A stretch of 64,000 nucleotides of DNA, taken from the NCBI RefSeq assembly GCF_000801335.2, contig NZ_JSEH01000009.1, positions 150,944 through 214,943 of the forward strand, given 5' to 3'. Below the pieces are notes generated by a model. That model ran no database searches. It had not been told where the DNA came from and saw only the letters and a list, made by a program, of their open reading frames with translations. Positions 9,115-16,845 of this stretch are shown here, one piece after another; within the stretch, counting starts at the first letter, position 1, and each line of letters starts with the position of its first letter. The position numbers and the translations under genes are program-made. This stretch comes from Desulfovibrio sp. TomC. Lineage in GTDB: Bacteria; Desulfobacterota; Desulfovibrionia; Desulfovibrionales; Desulfovibrionaceae.

Positions 9115-9426
9115 GGAGGTTCTCCGGTCGGCCCCGGTTGCTGGCTGTGCCGCTGCCGGGAAGCGGCCCCAGGCGCGGCGTGCGTGGTTACGATCAGGCG
9201 CATGAGCGGTCTGACTACGCCTTGGCCGCTTCCCCGACAAGGCCGGGAAGGTGGGCGGGTCGCGGCCGGGCTGGTGAAGCTGGTGTGTGCGGCGAGCTGT
9301 CGGGCACTTGCCGCAGCCGGGAGGCTGGCGCGGCAGCGGGGGGGCAAAACGGTCATGGCGGGACCTTTTTGCAAAGGCCCCGCCATGGTCTGCCATGGTG
9401 CGCCATGGCCTGAAGGCTGTGTCGGA
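9115..9426. other. Intergenic gap between phosphatase and TauE genes
   Basis: A 312-base gap. The only clear structure is the hairpin at 9357-9384. No convincing short gene or promoter was recognised; open frames here are extensions or antisense shadows. Confidence 0.5.
9357..9384 (-). terminator. Hairpin downstream of TauE operon
   Basis: On the minus strand the RNA would form a 12-bp stem (GGCGGGGCCUUU with AAAGGUCCCGCC, one G-U pair) and a 4-base loop, followed after six bases by CGUUUU. It lies 43 bases after the TauE stop, a suitable place for an imperfect intrinsic terminator. Confidence 0.6.
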
Positions 9427-10485
9427 CTAGGCTTCCTGGGCCACGGCCTCGTCCGCCGGCCGCTTGGCCCGGAACATGCTGCCCAGGATGATGACCGCGC
9501 CGACCACCAGCGAGACGACCATGAAGCCGAAGCTTACTTTGCTGAGCAGTTCCAAGGTGGCTTCGCTGGTGTCCATCATGCCGAGCTTGACCAGATACTT
9601 CGGCATGGCCAAGGCCCGCGAGACCGCCACGATCAGCATGATGGTGCCCATGACGATCTTGATCATGTGTTCCTTGACGTAGGTGGTGCCGATAGCGCCG
9701 AGCTGCACGCCGAGGAGCGAACCGCCGAGGATGATAAGGGTCAGGCGGATGTCGATCATGCCCTGCATGGCCCAGTTGACGGAACCGGCCAGACCCATGA
9801 CGAAGGCGATGACCAGCTCGGTGGCCGAGGCGACCAGGCTGGTGGCCCCCAGGATGTAGATCATGCCCGGGACGCCGACGAAGCCGCCGACGGCGATGGT
9901 GGCGGCCAGCAGGCCGGTGGCCAGACCCACGGGCAGCAGGAACCACAGGGAGATGCGCAGGTTGGCCTTTTTAAAGGTCATCATGGGCCACAGTTCGATT
10001 TTCTGCAGGCGAAGGGCCAGGGAGCAGGTCTGCTCCGTGCTGCACGAGGAGCGGGCGGACTTGACTGCGTCAGCCATGACGATGCCGCCCACAACCACCA
10101 GCACGATGACAAACGAGACGCTCACGTACAGGTCGGAACCGGCCGTTCCCCACAAATTCAGGATGTAGTTCTGGATCTTGATGCCGATTTGCACGCCGAT
10201 GCCGGCAAAAGCCGCCAGATAGAGGCCCAGCTTGATGTCCACCTGACCGTACTTATAGCGCTTGATGGACCCGACCAGGGCTTTGGGAAATTTGTGGCAC
10301 ATGTTGGAGGCGACGGCCACGGTGCCGGGCACGCCAAGGCTCATCATGCCCGGAGTGAGGACGAAAGCCCCGCCGGAACCAATAAACCCGCTGACCAGAC
10401 CGCCAATGAAACCGACGATGAAAAGAAAGGTGATCCCGGCGGGGTCCAGCTGGATAAACCGGGTGGCTTCGCTCATCATATCCAT
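9427..10485 (-). CDS. TauE/SafE-family anion exporter (cluster 1)
   Basis: A 352-residue polytopic inner-membrane protein with about eight hydrophobic helices in two halves, each opening with a Gly-rich segment typical of TauE/SafE (FIGGLVSGFIGSGGAFVLTPGM and ATIAVGGFVGVPGMIYILGA). A cytosolic loop of about 45 residues with two cysteines (SSCSTEQTCSL) separates the halves. The family exports sulfite, sulfoacetate or related organosulfur anions; the substrate here is not readable. GGAGAGCAAGAC lies before ATG 10485. It is the fourth gene of a minus-strand operon starting at 11648, with a small membrane protein and a stress-protein-like gene upstream. Confidence 0.88.
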   Translation of the reverse strand: MDMMSEATRFIQLDPAGITFLFIVGFIGGLVSGFIGSGGAFVLTPGMMSLGVPGTVAVASNMCHKFPKALVGSIKRYKYGQVDIKLGLYLAAFAGIGVQIGIKIQNYILNLWGTAGSDLYVSVSFVIVLVVVGGIVMADAVKSARSSCSTEQTCSLALRLQKIELWPMMTFKKANLRISLWFLLPVGLATGLLAATIAVGGFVGVPGMIYILGATSLVASATELVIAFVMGLAGSVNWAMQGMIDIRLTLIILGGSLLGVQLGAIGTTYVKEHMIKIVMGTIMLIVAVSRALAMPKYLVKLGMMDTSEATLELLSKVSFGFMVVSLVVGAVIILGSMFRAKRPADEAVAQEA

Positions 10486-10589
10486 GTCTTGCTCTCCTTC
10501 AAATCGTGCGGAGCGACGTTACAGTTGCTGCCGTCCTCCTGAAACCAGTTGGGGGGTCCGGAGGCCTCTTCTCTCGGATGCGCGACGCC

Positions 10590-10886
10590 TTAGGCGCTGA
10601 CCGTGGCCCGGGGGCGCGTGTCTTTGCGCGGGGCGGCAACCGGAGCCTGGACAGAGGCCTTCTTGACGGCGTTGATGCCCAGCACTTCCCACAGGGTGCC
10701 GGCAAAGGTGCCGTGAACCCAGGAGAAGAGGAAGACCGTGGCGATCGGCACCGCCGTGTACATTCCGCCCTTGGCCGCAGTGGTCAACAGCGGCTCCTGG
10801 AACAGGTACACGCAGGCGTACAGGATTGCGCTGCCAAGGCCGTAAGCCGCCAATTTGCCCATGGGCTTTTTTTTCTGCACTTTCAT
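10590..10886 (-). CDS. Small two-helix membrane protein
   Basis: A 98-residue protein with a Lys-rich start (MKVQKKKPMGK), two predicted membrane helices (about residues 10-30 and 42-66) and a basic, Pro/Ala-rich tail. It matches no family I can name with confidence. A strong ribosome site (AAGGAAGGAAAG) precedes ATG 10886. Its position directly upstream of TauE suggests an accessory subunit of the exporter, comparable with the small membrane protein beside the other TauE gene at 21517. Confidence 0.7.
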   Translation of the reverse strand: MKVQKKKPMGKLAAYGLGSAILYACVYLFQEPLLTTAAKGGMYTAVPIATVFLFSWVHGTFAGTLWEVLGINAVKKASVQAPVAAPRKDTRPRATVSA

Positions 10887-10940
10887 AACCGTCTTTCCTT
10901 CCTTCTTGGCTGTCGTCGTGGCGGTGGAACGGCGTCCACC

Positions 10941-11480
10941 TTAGCCTGTGACCTCAAACAGGGGCATGCTGACCTGAAAACCGTCTTTTGCCCGCTGTTC
11001 CCTGGCCGCCAATACGAATTCGACCCGTCGCAGTCGTCCACATTCCGCTTCAACCACATCCGCCGGCCGGCCAAACCGCACCACATGGCGAAATCCAACC
11101 CCAAGCCGTTTGGCTTCCAGGGCGAACTCCCCGGCGGAACGGCTGGCCTGTTGCAGGAACAACTCCCGGGCTTTGCCGGGCTGGCCTGCCTGGTCGGCCT
11201 CTTCCGGCTGGGCCACCGTCAGCCCCACGATCTCCGTTCCCAGGCGACCGGCCACGCCCAGGGCGCGGCGGATCAGGGATTGGGGAAATTCCGGCGCGGT
11301 GGAAACAGCCACGATCTTCTTCTCTTCGATCCCGGAGGTCATCGGCTCCTGGTCGATGCCGTACAGACCGTGCTCGGCAAGGCCGACGTTCTGTCCGGCA
11401 TCTTCCAGGTATTTGCGCAGACGGGACATGCGCTTGGGGCGGATTCCCGTTTCCGGCGCATCGCCGAAACGCTTGACCAT
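10941..11480 (-). CDS. UspA-like universal stress domain protein
   Basis: A 179-residue soluble protein. Residues 50-179 follow the universal-stress-protein layout: an opening strand (KKIVAVSTAPE), a helix carrying RRALGVAGRLGTEIVGLTV, a middle helix (LFLQQASRSAGEFALEAKRLG) and a strand with RFGRPADVVEAECG. The C-terminal ATP loop typical of MJ0577-like proteins is not obvious, so it may not bind ATP. The first 45 residues are extra. ATG 11480 is 7 bases after the previous stop but has a weak ribosome site; Met18 is an alternative. It sits second in the sigma-54-preceded TauE operon. Confidence 0.6.
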   Translation of the reverse strand: MVKRFGDAPETGIRPKRMSRLRKYLEDAGQNVGLAEHGLYGIDQEPMTSGIEEKKIVAVSTAPEFPQSLIRRALGVAGRLGTEIVGLTVAQPEEADQAGQPGKARELFLQQASRSAGEFALEAKRLGVGFRHVVRFGRPADVVEAECGRLRRVEFVLAAREQRAKDGFQVSMPLFEVTG

Positions 11481-11486
11481 GACCGT

Positions 11487-11648
11487 CTAGACCCGCACCC
11501 GCGGCCGCTTGTCGGTCCGCTTGGCCGTGGCGGCCGTCTTCTTCTGTTCCGTTTGCGCTGTCATTTCGAGCGCTTCCTCGGACAGATTGTGTTCGGCAAA
11601 GGCCAGGGCGGCAAAAACGGTTTCCACACGTTCCCTGAAACTGGCCAT
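11487..11648 (-). CDS. Small basic protein opening TauE operon 1
   Basis: A 53-residue protein (MASFRERVETVFAALAFAEHN...) with an amphipathic N-terminal helix and a basic, Thr/Lys/Arg-rich tail. No family recognised. ATG 11648 is strongly supported by AGGAGG eight bases upstream and by the sigma-54 promoter ending about 35 bases further up; a longer frame to 11810 would run through promoter and operators. As first gene of the operon it may be a small regulator or chaperone of the transport system, but that is a guess. Confidence 0.72.
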   Translation of the reverse strand: MASFRERVETVFAALAFAEHNLSEEALEMTAQTEQKKTAATAKRTDKRPRVRV

Positions 11649-11683
11649 GACAGTGTCCTCCTTGATCTCGATGTTCTCCTCTA

Positions 11684-11700
11684 TAACAAGAAGCGTGCCG
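11684..11700 (-). promoter_or_regulatory. Sigma-54 promoter for TauE operon 1
   Basis: On the minus strand the sequence reads CGGCACGCTTCTTGTT. It matches the -24/-12 consensus TGGCACGN4TTGC at nearly every position, with exact spacing between the GG and TG dinucleotides. The predicted start lies about 24 bases upstream of ATG 11648. Two matching palindromes sit 60-110 bases upstream, the layout expected for enhancer-dependent transcription. Confidence 0.78.
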
Positions 11701-11751
11701 AGATATTGTTCCTTGAAATTATTAGGTATATTTGAGGGAAGAAAAAAATAT

Positions 11752-11768
11752 CGTTGCGATGTGCAACG
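11752..11768. promoter_or_regulatory. Upstream activator site 1, CGTTGC-N5-GCAACG
   Basis: A 17-bp inverted repeat (CGTTGCGATGTGCAACG) centred at 11760, about 88 bases upstream of the predicted sigma-54 start. It shares both half-sites and the 5-base spacer with the second site 44 bp away. Confidence 0.7.
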
Positions 11769-11795
11769 CGATTTCGCCAAGTGCTTTTTTAAGGC

Positions 11796-11812
11796 CGTTG
11801 CGTTACGCAACG
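11796..11812. promoter_or_regulatory. Upstream activator site 2, CGTTGC-N5-GCAACG
   Basis: CGTTGCGTTACGCAACG, extending to a perfect 19-bp palindrome at 11795-11813. Its centre is 44 bp (about four helical turns) from site 1, so both lie on the same DNA face. The nearby NtrC-type regulator (14036-15394) is the obvious candidate binder; that is inference. Confidence 0.7.
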
Positions 11813-11899
11813 GCTATTGCAAAATGCACCACCTTGAAAACTGGCAGTTGCGCCGGGACCGAAAAACCACGTACCAGGGGGGAAACCATCGGAGAGACC

Positions 11900-13924
11900 A
11901 TGCTCTTTTTTCAAAAACGCACCGAGGGGGCGCTGCCGCCGTCCCCCACCAGCGATCTGGAGCAGTTGACCGCCCGCATCGAGACCGCCCAGTTGCCGCA
12001 GCACGCCCGGGAGGCGGCCCGGCGGGAACTGGAACGGCTCACCAAAACCGATCCGTCGGTGGCCGAATACGGCGTCGGTCTGGCCTATCTGGATTATCTG
12101 CTGGGGCTGCCCTGGAACGTGGCCACGCCGGACCGGCTGGATCTGCCCGGGGCCGAGGCGGTGCTTTCCGGCCGGCATCACGGCCTGGGGCAGGTCAAGG
12201 ACCGGGTGCTTGAGTATCTGGCCTCCCGGTCGCTGCGAAACGCCACGGGTTTTCATGTACTGGTGGTGGACGACGAGGACATTGCCCGGGCCAATCTGGA
12301 GCATGTGCTGCGCAAGGAAGGCTATCAGGTGCGCGGCGCGTCCAACGGGCTTGAGGCCTTGGAGGAAGTGCGGCGTTGGGAGTTCGATCTCATCATCACC
12401 GATCTCAAGATGGACAAGATGGACGGGCTGGAGCTTTTGGCCGAAGCCCGGGTCCTCTCGCCGGCCACCCGGGTGATGCTGGTGACCGGTTTTGCCACGG
12501 TGGACACGGCGGTTGCGGCCATGCGCCAGGGCGCGGTCTATTATCTGGCCAAGCCGGTCAATCTTGATGAGTTGCGCTCCACGGTGGCCAGGTTGTCCCG
12601 GGAAAAGGCGGCTCCCACGGCCTTTCGCAGCCCGGTATTGTGTTTTTCCGGGCCTCCGGGCACGGGCAAGACTTCGGTCGGGCAGGCCATCGCCGAGGCT
12701 CTTGGCCGCAAGTTCCACCGCATTTCCCTGGCCGGGCTGCGGGATGAGGCCGAGCTTCGCGGCCACCGCCGCACCTATGTGGGGGCGCTGCCCGGCCGGG
12801 TGCTCCAGTCCCTAAGCCGGCTGGGCGTCCGCAATCCGGTCTTCATGCTCGATGAGATCGACAAGGTCGGGAAGGATTTCCGGGGCGATCCGGCGGCGGT
12901 CTTTCTGGAGATGCTGGATCCCGAGCAGAACGGCCAGTTTGTGGACAACTATCTGGAAGTGCCCTTCGACCTGTCCCAGGTGCTGTTTATTGCCACGGCC
13001 AACGACGTCGGGGAACTGTCCGGCCCGTTGCTCGACCGGCTGGAGGTGGTGCCGTTTCAGGGCTACAGCGCCGGGGAAAAGATCCGCATCGCCGAGGACC
13101 ATCTCTTGCCGCGCCAGCTGCGGGAGCATGGCCTGACCCATCCCTATCCGGTGGTCACGCCCGAGGCCGTGCGCGTGGTGGTGGACGGCTATACCCGCGA
13201 GGCCGGGGTGCGCAATCTCGACCGCGAGCTTGGCCGCATCTGCCGCAAGCTGGCCAAGCTGCGCCTGGAGGGCGGGGCCGGCGCTTCGGCTGTTGGGGCA
13301 ACGCCGGTGACCGTTGACGCGGCCCTGGTGCCGGCCTTGCTCGGCCCGCCGCGCTTTGTCCGGGAAGCCGCCGGGGCCAGCCCCCGGGTGGGCGTGGCCA
13401 CCGGGCTGGTCTACGCCGGCTACGGCGGGGAGATCATTTTCGTGGAAGCCATCCGCATGCAGGGGGTTGGCGCGCTGACCATGACCGGGTCTTTGGGCGA
13501 GGTGCTGTGCGAGTCGGCCAAAACGGCGCTCAGTTTCGTGCGCTCCCAGGCCGAAACACTCGGCATCGAGCCGCAGGTCTTTCTCACCGACGACCTGCAT
13601 CTGCACATTCCGGCCGGCTCCATTCCCAAGGAGGGCAGTTCCGCCGGCCTGACCCTGGCCCTGGCCCTGGCCTCGCTCTACACCGGCCGGGCGTTGCGTT
13701 CCGACGTGGCCATGACCGGGGAAATCACCCTGACCGGCCATGTCCTGCCCGTGGGCGGCATTCGGGAGAAGATGCTGGCCGCGGCCCGGGCCGGGGTCCG
13801 GCGGGTCATCCTGCCCGAGGGCAACCGCCCGGACGCCCTGGGGCTGGCCGAGGGGGACGGCCTGGAGCTGGAGACGGTCTTTGTGCGCACGGTCCTGGAG
13901 GCGCTGCCCCTGGCCCTGGCCTGA
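11900..13924 (+). CDS. Lon-type ATP-dependent protease with inserted receiver domain
   Basis: A 674-residue protein starting at ATG 11900 after GGAGAG. Residues 1-112 resemble the helical segment that precedes the Lon ATPase (LDYLLGLPWN); the usual N-terminal substrate domain is missing. Residues 118-233 are a complete CheY-like receiver (VDDED, phosphoacceptor Asp168 in IITDLKM, Lys in LAKPV). An AAA+ module follows (Walker A GPPGTGKT 251-258, Walker B FMLDEIDK), then a Lon protease domain with Ser581 (PKEGSSAG) and Lys624 (GGIREK), spaced 43 residues as in E. coli Lon. Phosphorylation probably controls proteolysis. It diverges from TauE operon 1 and faces a kinase/regulator pair. Confidence 0.92.
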   Translation: MLFFQKRTEGALPPSPTSDLEQLTARIETAQLPQHAREAARRELERLTKTDPSVAEYGVGLAYLDYLLGLPWNVATPDRLDLPGAEAVLSGRHHGLGQVKDRVLEYLASRSLRNATGFHVLVVDDEDIARANLEHVLRKEGYQVRGASNGLEALEEVRRWEFDLIITDLKMDKMDGLELLAEARVLSPATRVMLVTGFATVDTAVAAMRQGAVYYLAKPVNLDELRSTVARLSREKAAPTAFRSPVLCFSGPPGTGKTSVGQAIAEALGRKFHRISLAGLRDEAELRGHRRTYVGALPGRVLQSLSRLGVRNPVFMLDEIDKVGKDFRGDPAAVFLEMLDPEQNGQFVDNYLEVPFDLSQVLFIATANDVGELSGPLLDRLEVVPFQGYSAGEKIRIAEDHLLPRQLREHGLTHPYPVVTPEAVRVVVDGYTREAGVRNLDRELGRICRKLAKLRLEGGAGASAVGATPVTVDAALVPALLGPPRFVREAAGASPRVGVATGLVYAGYGGEIIFVEAIRMQGVGALTMTGSLGEVLCESAKTALSFVRSQAETLGIEPQVFLTDDLHLHIPAGSIPKEGSSAGLTLALALASLYTGRALRSDVAMTGEITLTGHVLPVGGIREKMLAAARAGVRRVILPEGNRPDALGLAEGDGLELETVFVRTVLEALPLALA

Positions 13925-13968
13925 GGGGCCGCCGGCGCCAAGCCCCTCGAAACACTTCTCCCATCCCA

Positions 13969-14014
13969 TCAAGGGGGTCCGGGGGGGATTCTCCCCCCCG
14001 GCCGCCGGAGGCAT
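13969..14014 (+). repeat. Dispersed repeat, divergent core D
   Basis: Right-end portion of the repeat family: GGGTCC, a hairpin CCGGGGGGGA-TTC-TCCCCCCCGG and the terminal GGCCGCCGGAGGCAT. The stem differs in sequence from copies A-C but remains fully paired. It lies between convergent genes, 22 bases from the 3' end of the minus-strand regulator. Confidence 0.75.
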
Positions 14015-14035
14015 CGCTTTTTCTTCCTGCCTCTC

Positions 14036-15394
14036 CTACGCCCCATCCAGGCCCAGGCGCTTGACCTTGCGCCACAGCGACACCCGGTCGATGCCGAGGA
14101 TTTCGGCCGCCCGGGTCTTGTTGCCGTCGCAGGCGGCCATGACGGCCTGGATATGGCGGCGCTCCAGCTCTTCCAGGGTGACCAGCGGCGGGGCCTCGTG
14201 CTTGACCAGGCTCGGCGCGTCGCCGCTTAAATCCTGGGGCAGGTCGCCGGCCTCGATGACGTCGCCCTTGGCCATGATGACGGTGCGCTGGACGATGTTT
14301 TCCAGCTCCCGGATGTTGCCGGGATATTCGTAGGCCATCAGCCGCCGCACCGCCTCGGAGGAAAAGCCCGAAAGCTTTTTGCCCATGGCGGCGGCGTACT
14401 TGGCGATAAAATAGGCGGCCAAAAGCGGGATGTCCTGGCGGCGGCCGGAGAGCGGCGGCACGCGCAGGGTGATGACGTTTAACCGGTAATAGAGGTCGGC
14501 GCGAAACAGCCCGCGCTCCACGTCGCCCTTGAGGTCCTTGTTGGTGGCGGCCAGGATGCGCGCGGTCACCGGGATTTCCTGGGTGCCGCCCACCCGGAAG
14601 AAATGGCGTTCCTGGAGCACGCGCAACAGACGCACCTGCATGGTCAGCGACATCTCCCCGATCTCGTCGAGAAAAAGCGTCCCCTCGCCAGCCACTTCCA
14701 GGAGGCCCTTTTTAAGCGTCGAGGCCCCGGAAAACGCCCCCTTTTCATGGCCGAAGAGTTCGTTGGCCAGGAGATCCTCGTTAAACGCGCCGCAGTTGAT
14801 GGCCAAAAAGCGCCGGTCGTTGCGCAGGCTGGCCTCGTGGATGGCCCGGGCCACCAGTTCCTTGCCCGTGCCGGTCTCGCCGAGGATGAGCACCGTGGAA
14901 TCGGTCGGGGCGATGTGGTGGATATTGTCTTTGAGCGCCTGGACCGCCGGACTTTCGCCGATAATGAGCGGCGTGCGGCCCATCTCGGCCACCTGCCGGG
15001 ACAGCCGGGCCACCTCCAGGCGCAGCCGCCGCTTGTCCATGGCCTCGGCCACGGTGGCCCGGACCTCGGCCAGGCCATAGGGCTTGGTCAGGTAGTGGCA
15101 GGCCCCCAGGCGCATGGCTTCCACGGCCGTGGCCACGGTGGCGTGCCCGGTCATGACCACCACTTCGGTGTCCGGCCACAGCCGCTTGGATTCGGCCAGC
15201 ACGGCCAGCCCATCCAGGCCCTTCATCCGCAAATCCGTCAGCACCAGATCGAACTCGCGCTCGGTCAGGATGGTCAGCGCCTCTTCGCCGCTGGCCGCGG
15301 TCGAGACGACATAGCCTTCCCGGGTCAGGATGTGGCCGAGGTTTTCCACGGCAATGGCTTCGTCGTCGACGATGAGGATGGCGCCGCCCTTCAT
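14036..15394 (-). CDS. NtrC-family sigma-54 response regulator
   Basis: A 452-residue protein with three standard modules. The receiver spans residues 1-120 (VDDE, Asp54 in VLTDLRM, Lys in LTKPYG). The AAA+ domain spans about 145-380, with Walker A GETGTGKE, sigma-54 contact loop GAFSGA (a Thr-to-Ser variant of GAFTGA) and Walker B LFLDEIGEM. A Fis-type helix-turn-helix ends the protein (NKTRAAEILGIDRVSLWRKVKRLG). It overlaps its kinase gene by ATGA. Two palindromes and a sigma-54 promoter upstream of TauE operon 1, 2.3 kb away, make it the leading candidate activator of that operon. Confidence 0.93.
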   Translation of the reverse strand: MKGGAILIVDDEAIAVENLGHILTREGYVVSTAASGEEALTILTEREFDLVLTDLRMKGLDGLAVLAESKRLWPDTEVVVMTGHATVATAVEAMRLGACHYLTKPYGLAEVRATVAEAMDKRRLRLEVARLSRQVAEMGRTPLIIGESPAVQALKDNIHHIAPTDSTVLILGETGTGKELVARAIHEASLRNDRRFLAINCGAFNEDLLANELFGHEKGAFSGASTLKKGLLEVAGEGTLFLDEIGEMSLTMQVRLLRVLQERHFFRVGGTQEIPVTARILAATNKDLKGDVERGLFRADLYYRLNVITLRVPPLSGRRQDIPLLAAYFIAKYAAAMGKKLSGFSSEAVRRLMAYEYPGNIRELENIVQRTVIMAKGDVIEAGDLPQDLSGDAPSLVKHEAPPLVTLEELERRHIQAVMAACDGNKTRAAEILGIDRVSLWRKVKRLGLDGA

Positions 15395-16845
15395 GCCGTT
15401 TCCGGGAGACTGCCGGGGAGCGGCAGGCGGATGACGAAACGCGCCCCCTTGCCGGCGGATTTTTCCGCCGCAATGGAGCCGTGGTGCTTTTCGATGATGC
15501 CAAAGACGATGGACAGGCCAAGGCCCGTGCCCTTGCCCACCTCCTTGGTGGTGTAGAAGGGATCAAACACCTTGCCGAGGTCCTCATCCGGGATGCCGAC
15601 GCCGGTGTCTTCCACGACAATGGCGGCCATGCCCGGGGTCGCGTCCGGCCCGGCCGTGACGGTGATGGAGCCGGGGGGCGTCTCGATGGCCTGGGCGGCG
15701 TTTAACAGCAGGTTGATCAGGACCTCCTGCATCCGGGCGGCGTCGAGATCGAGCACGAGGTCGGGCGGGACGTTCTGGGACAGGGTGATCCCGGACGGCA
15801 CCTGGCTTGAGACCAGCCGGAAGGCATTGGCCACCACGCCGGCCAGGGGCGTGGGTTTGACGCTGAAGTCCTTGGCCCGGGAAAATTCGAGCAGGCCTTT
15901 GACGATGTCCCTGGCCCGCAGCATCTCCTGCTGGATGTTGCCGAGCATCTTGGCGGCAAAGACCGGATCGCACTCGCCTTGTTCCTCGATAAGGATCTGG
16001 CAGGAGGTGGAGATGTTGTTGAGGGGATTGTTGAGCTGATGGGCGATGCCGGAGGTCAGAACACCCAGGGAGGACAGTTTTTTCTCCTGGATCAGCTGTT
16101 CCTGGCGGCGTTTGAGCTCCCGGGTCATGCGGTTAAAGGCCTCCAGCACGTGGCGCGTCTCGTCGTTGGACGAGGGCACGTCCAGGGTCTTGAAATTGCC
16201 CTGGCCGATCTCGGCCGTGGCCTGGGTGATGACCGAGAGCGCCCGCAGAATCTTGCGGGCCAGGAGCAGGGCCAGGACGATGCCGGATACGGTGATGAAT
16301 ATCCCCGAGACCAGGAGCTGGCGCTTGAGGGTGGCGACCAACTGGAGGGTGCGGCTGCGTTCGGTGTTTTTGATTTCCAGGGACAGGTCCACCATGTCCT
16401 TGCCGGACTGGCGCAGATCGTCCAGGAGTTGGGCGGACGCGGCCGCCCCCTGGTCGGCGCGAAGGGCCAGGCCCCTGGCCTGGTAGTCGTCCAGGGCCTG
16501 GGACAGGGTGGCGATACCCTGTCTGGCCCGGCCGTCCCGGACGTCGGCCGCCATGGCGGAAACCATGGCGCGGGCCTGTTCGATGTAGCGCAGGGATTCG
16601 TCGAAGTCTTCGCTGTGGCCGTAGAGCAGGAAGTTCTTTTCGTAGCGCCGCACTTCCAGGATGTCGTTGGAAAGGTCGTCGGCCATTTCCATGAGGCCAA
16701 GTGTTCCTTCCAGACGAATCAGGTAGTTAAAGGACACCACCCCGACCACAGTGAAGATCAGCACGGGAATGATGACGCCGACCAACACCTTCTGGCGAAT
16801 GGTGAGATGGGGCAGGGATGCCCAGGGAAGGGTCAACGTGCGCAA
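15391..16845 (-). CDS. HAMP-type sensor histidine kinase
   Basis: A 484-residue membrane kinase. An N-terminal helix (VLVGVIIPVLIFTVVGVVSF) and a second near residue 180 bracket a helical periplasmic domain like the HBM/four-helix sensors. A HAMP linker, a HisKA box with His269 (GIAHQLNNPLNN) and a HATPase with DTGVGIP and GTGLGLS follow. The start is TTG 16845, preceded by GGGGGGA; no ATG exists before the first helix. It is the first gene of a kinase-regulator pair and presumably also phosphorylates the receiver-containing Lon nearby. A perfect AAGCGATCGCTT palindrome lies 26 bases upstream of the start. Confidence 0.9.
   Translation of the reverse strand: MRTLTLPWASLPHLTIRQKVLVGVIIPVLIFTVVGVVSFNYLIRLEGTLGLMEMADDLSNDILEVRRYEKNFLLYGHSEDFDESLRYIEQARAMVSAMAADVRDGRARQGIATLSQALDDYQARGLALRADQGAAASAQLLDDLRQSGKDMVDLSLEIKNTERSRTLQLVATLKRQLLVSGIFITVSGIVLALLLARKILRALSVITQATAEIGQGNFKTLDVPSSNDETRHVLEAFNRMTRELKRRQEQLIQEKKLSSLGVLTSGIAHQLNNPLNNISTSCQILIEEQGECDPVFAAKMLGNIQQEMLRARDIVKGLLEFSRAKDFSVKPTPLAGVVANAFRLVSSQVPSGITLSQNVPPDLVLDLDAARMQEVLINLLLNAAQAIETPPGSITVTAGPDATPGMAAIVVEDTGVGIPDEDLGKVFDPFYTTKEVGKGTGLGLSIVFGIIEKHHGSIAAEKSAGKGARFVIRLPLPGSLPETA

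Noticed and set aside
8233..10542. 769-codon plus-strand frame beginning MPPAA
   Set aside because: It starts in the dispersed repeat and then runs antisense through the phosphatase and TauE genes; no domain is encoded.
11815..11860. Second sigma-54 promoter, on the plus strand for the Lon gene
   Set aside because: ATGCACCACCTTGAAA has a GC/TTG pair one base too close and lacks the -24 GG.
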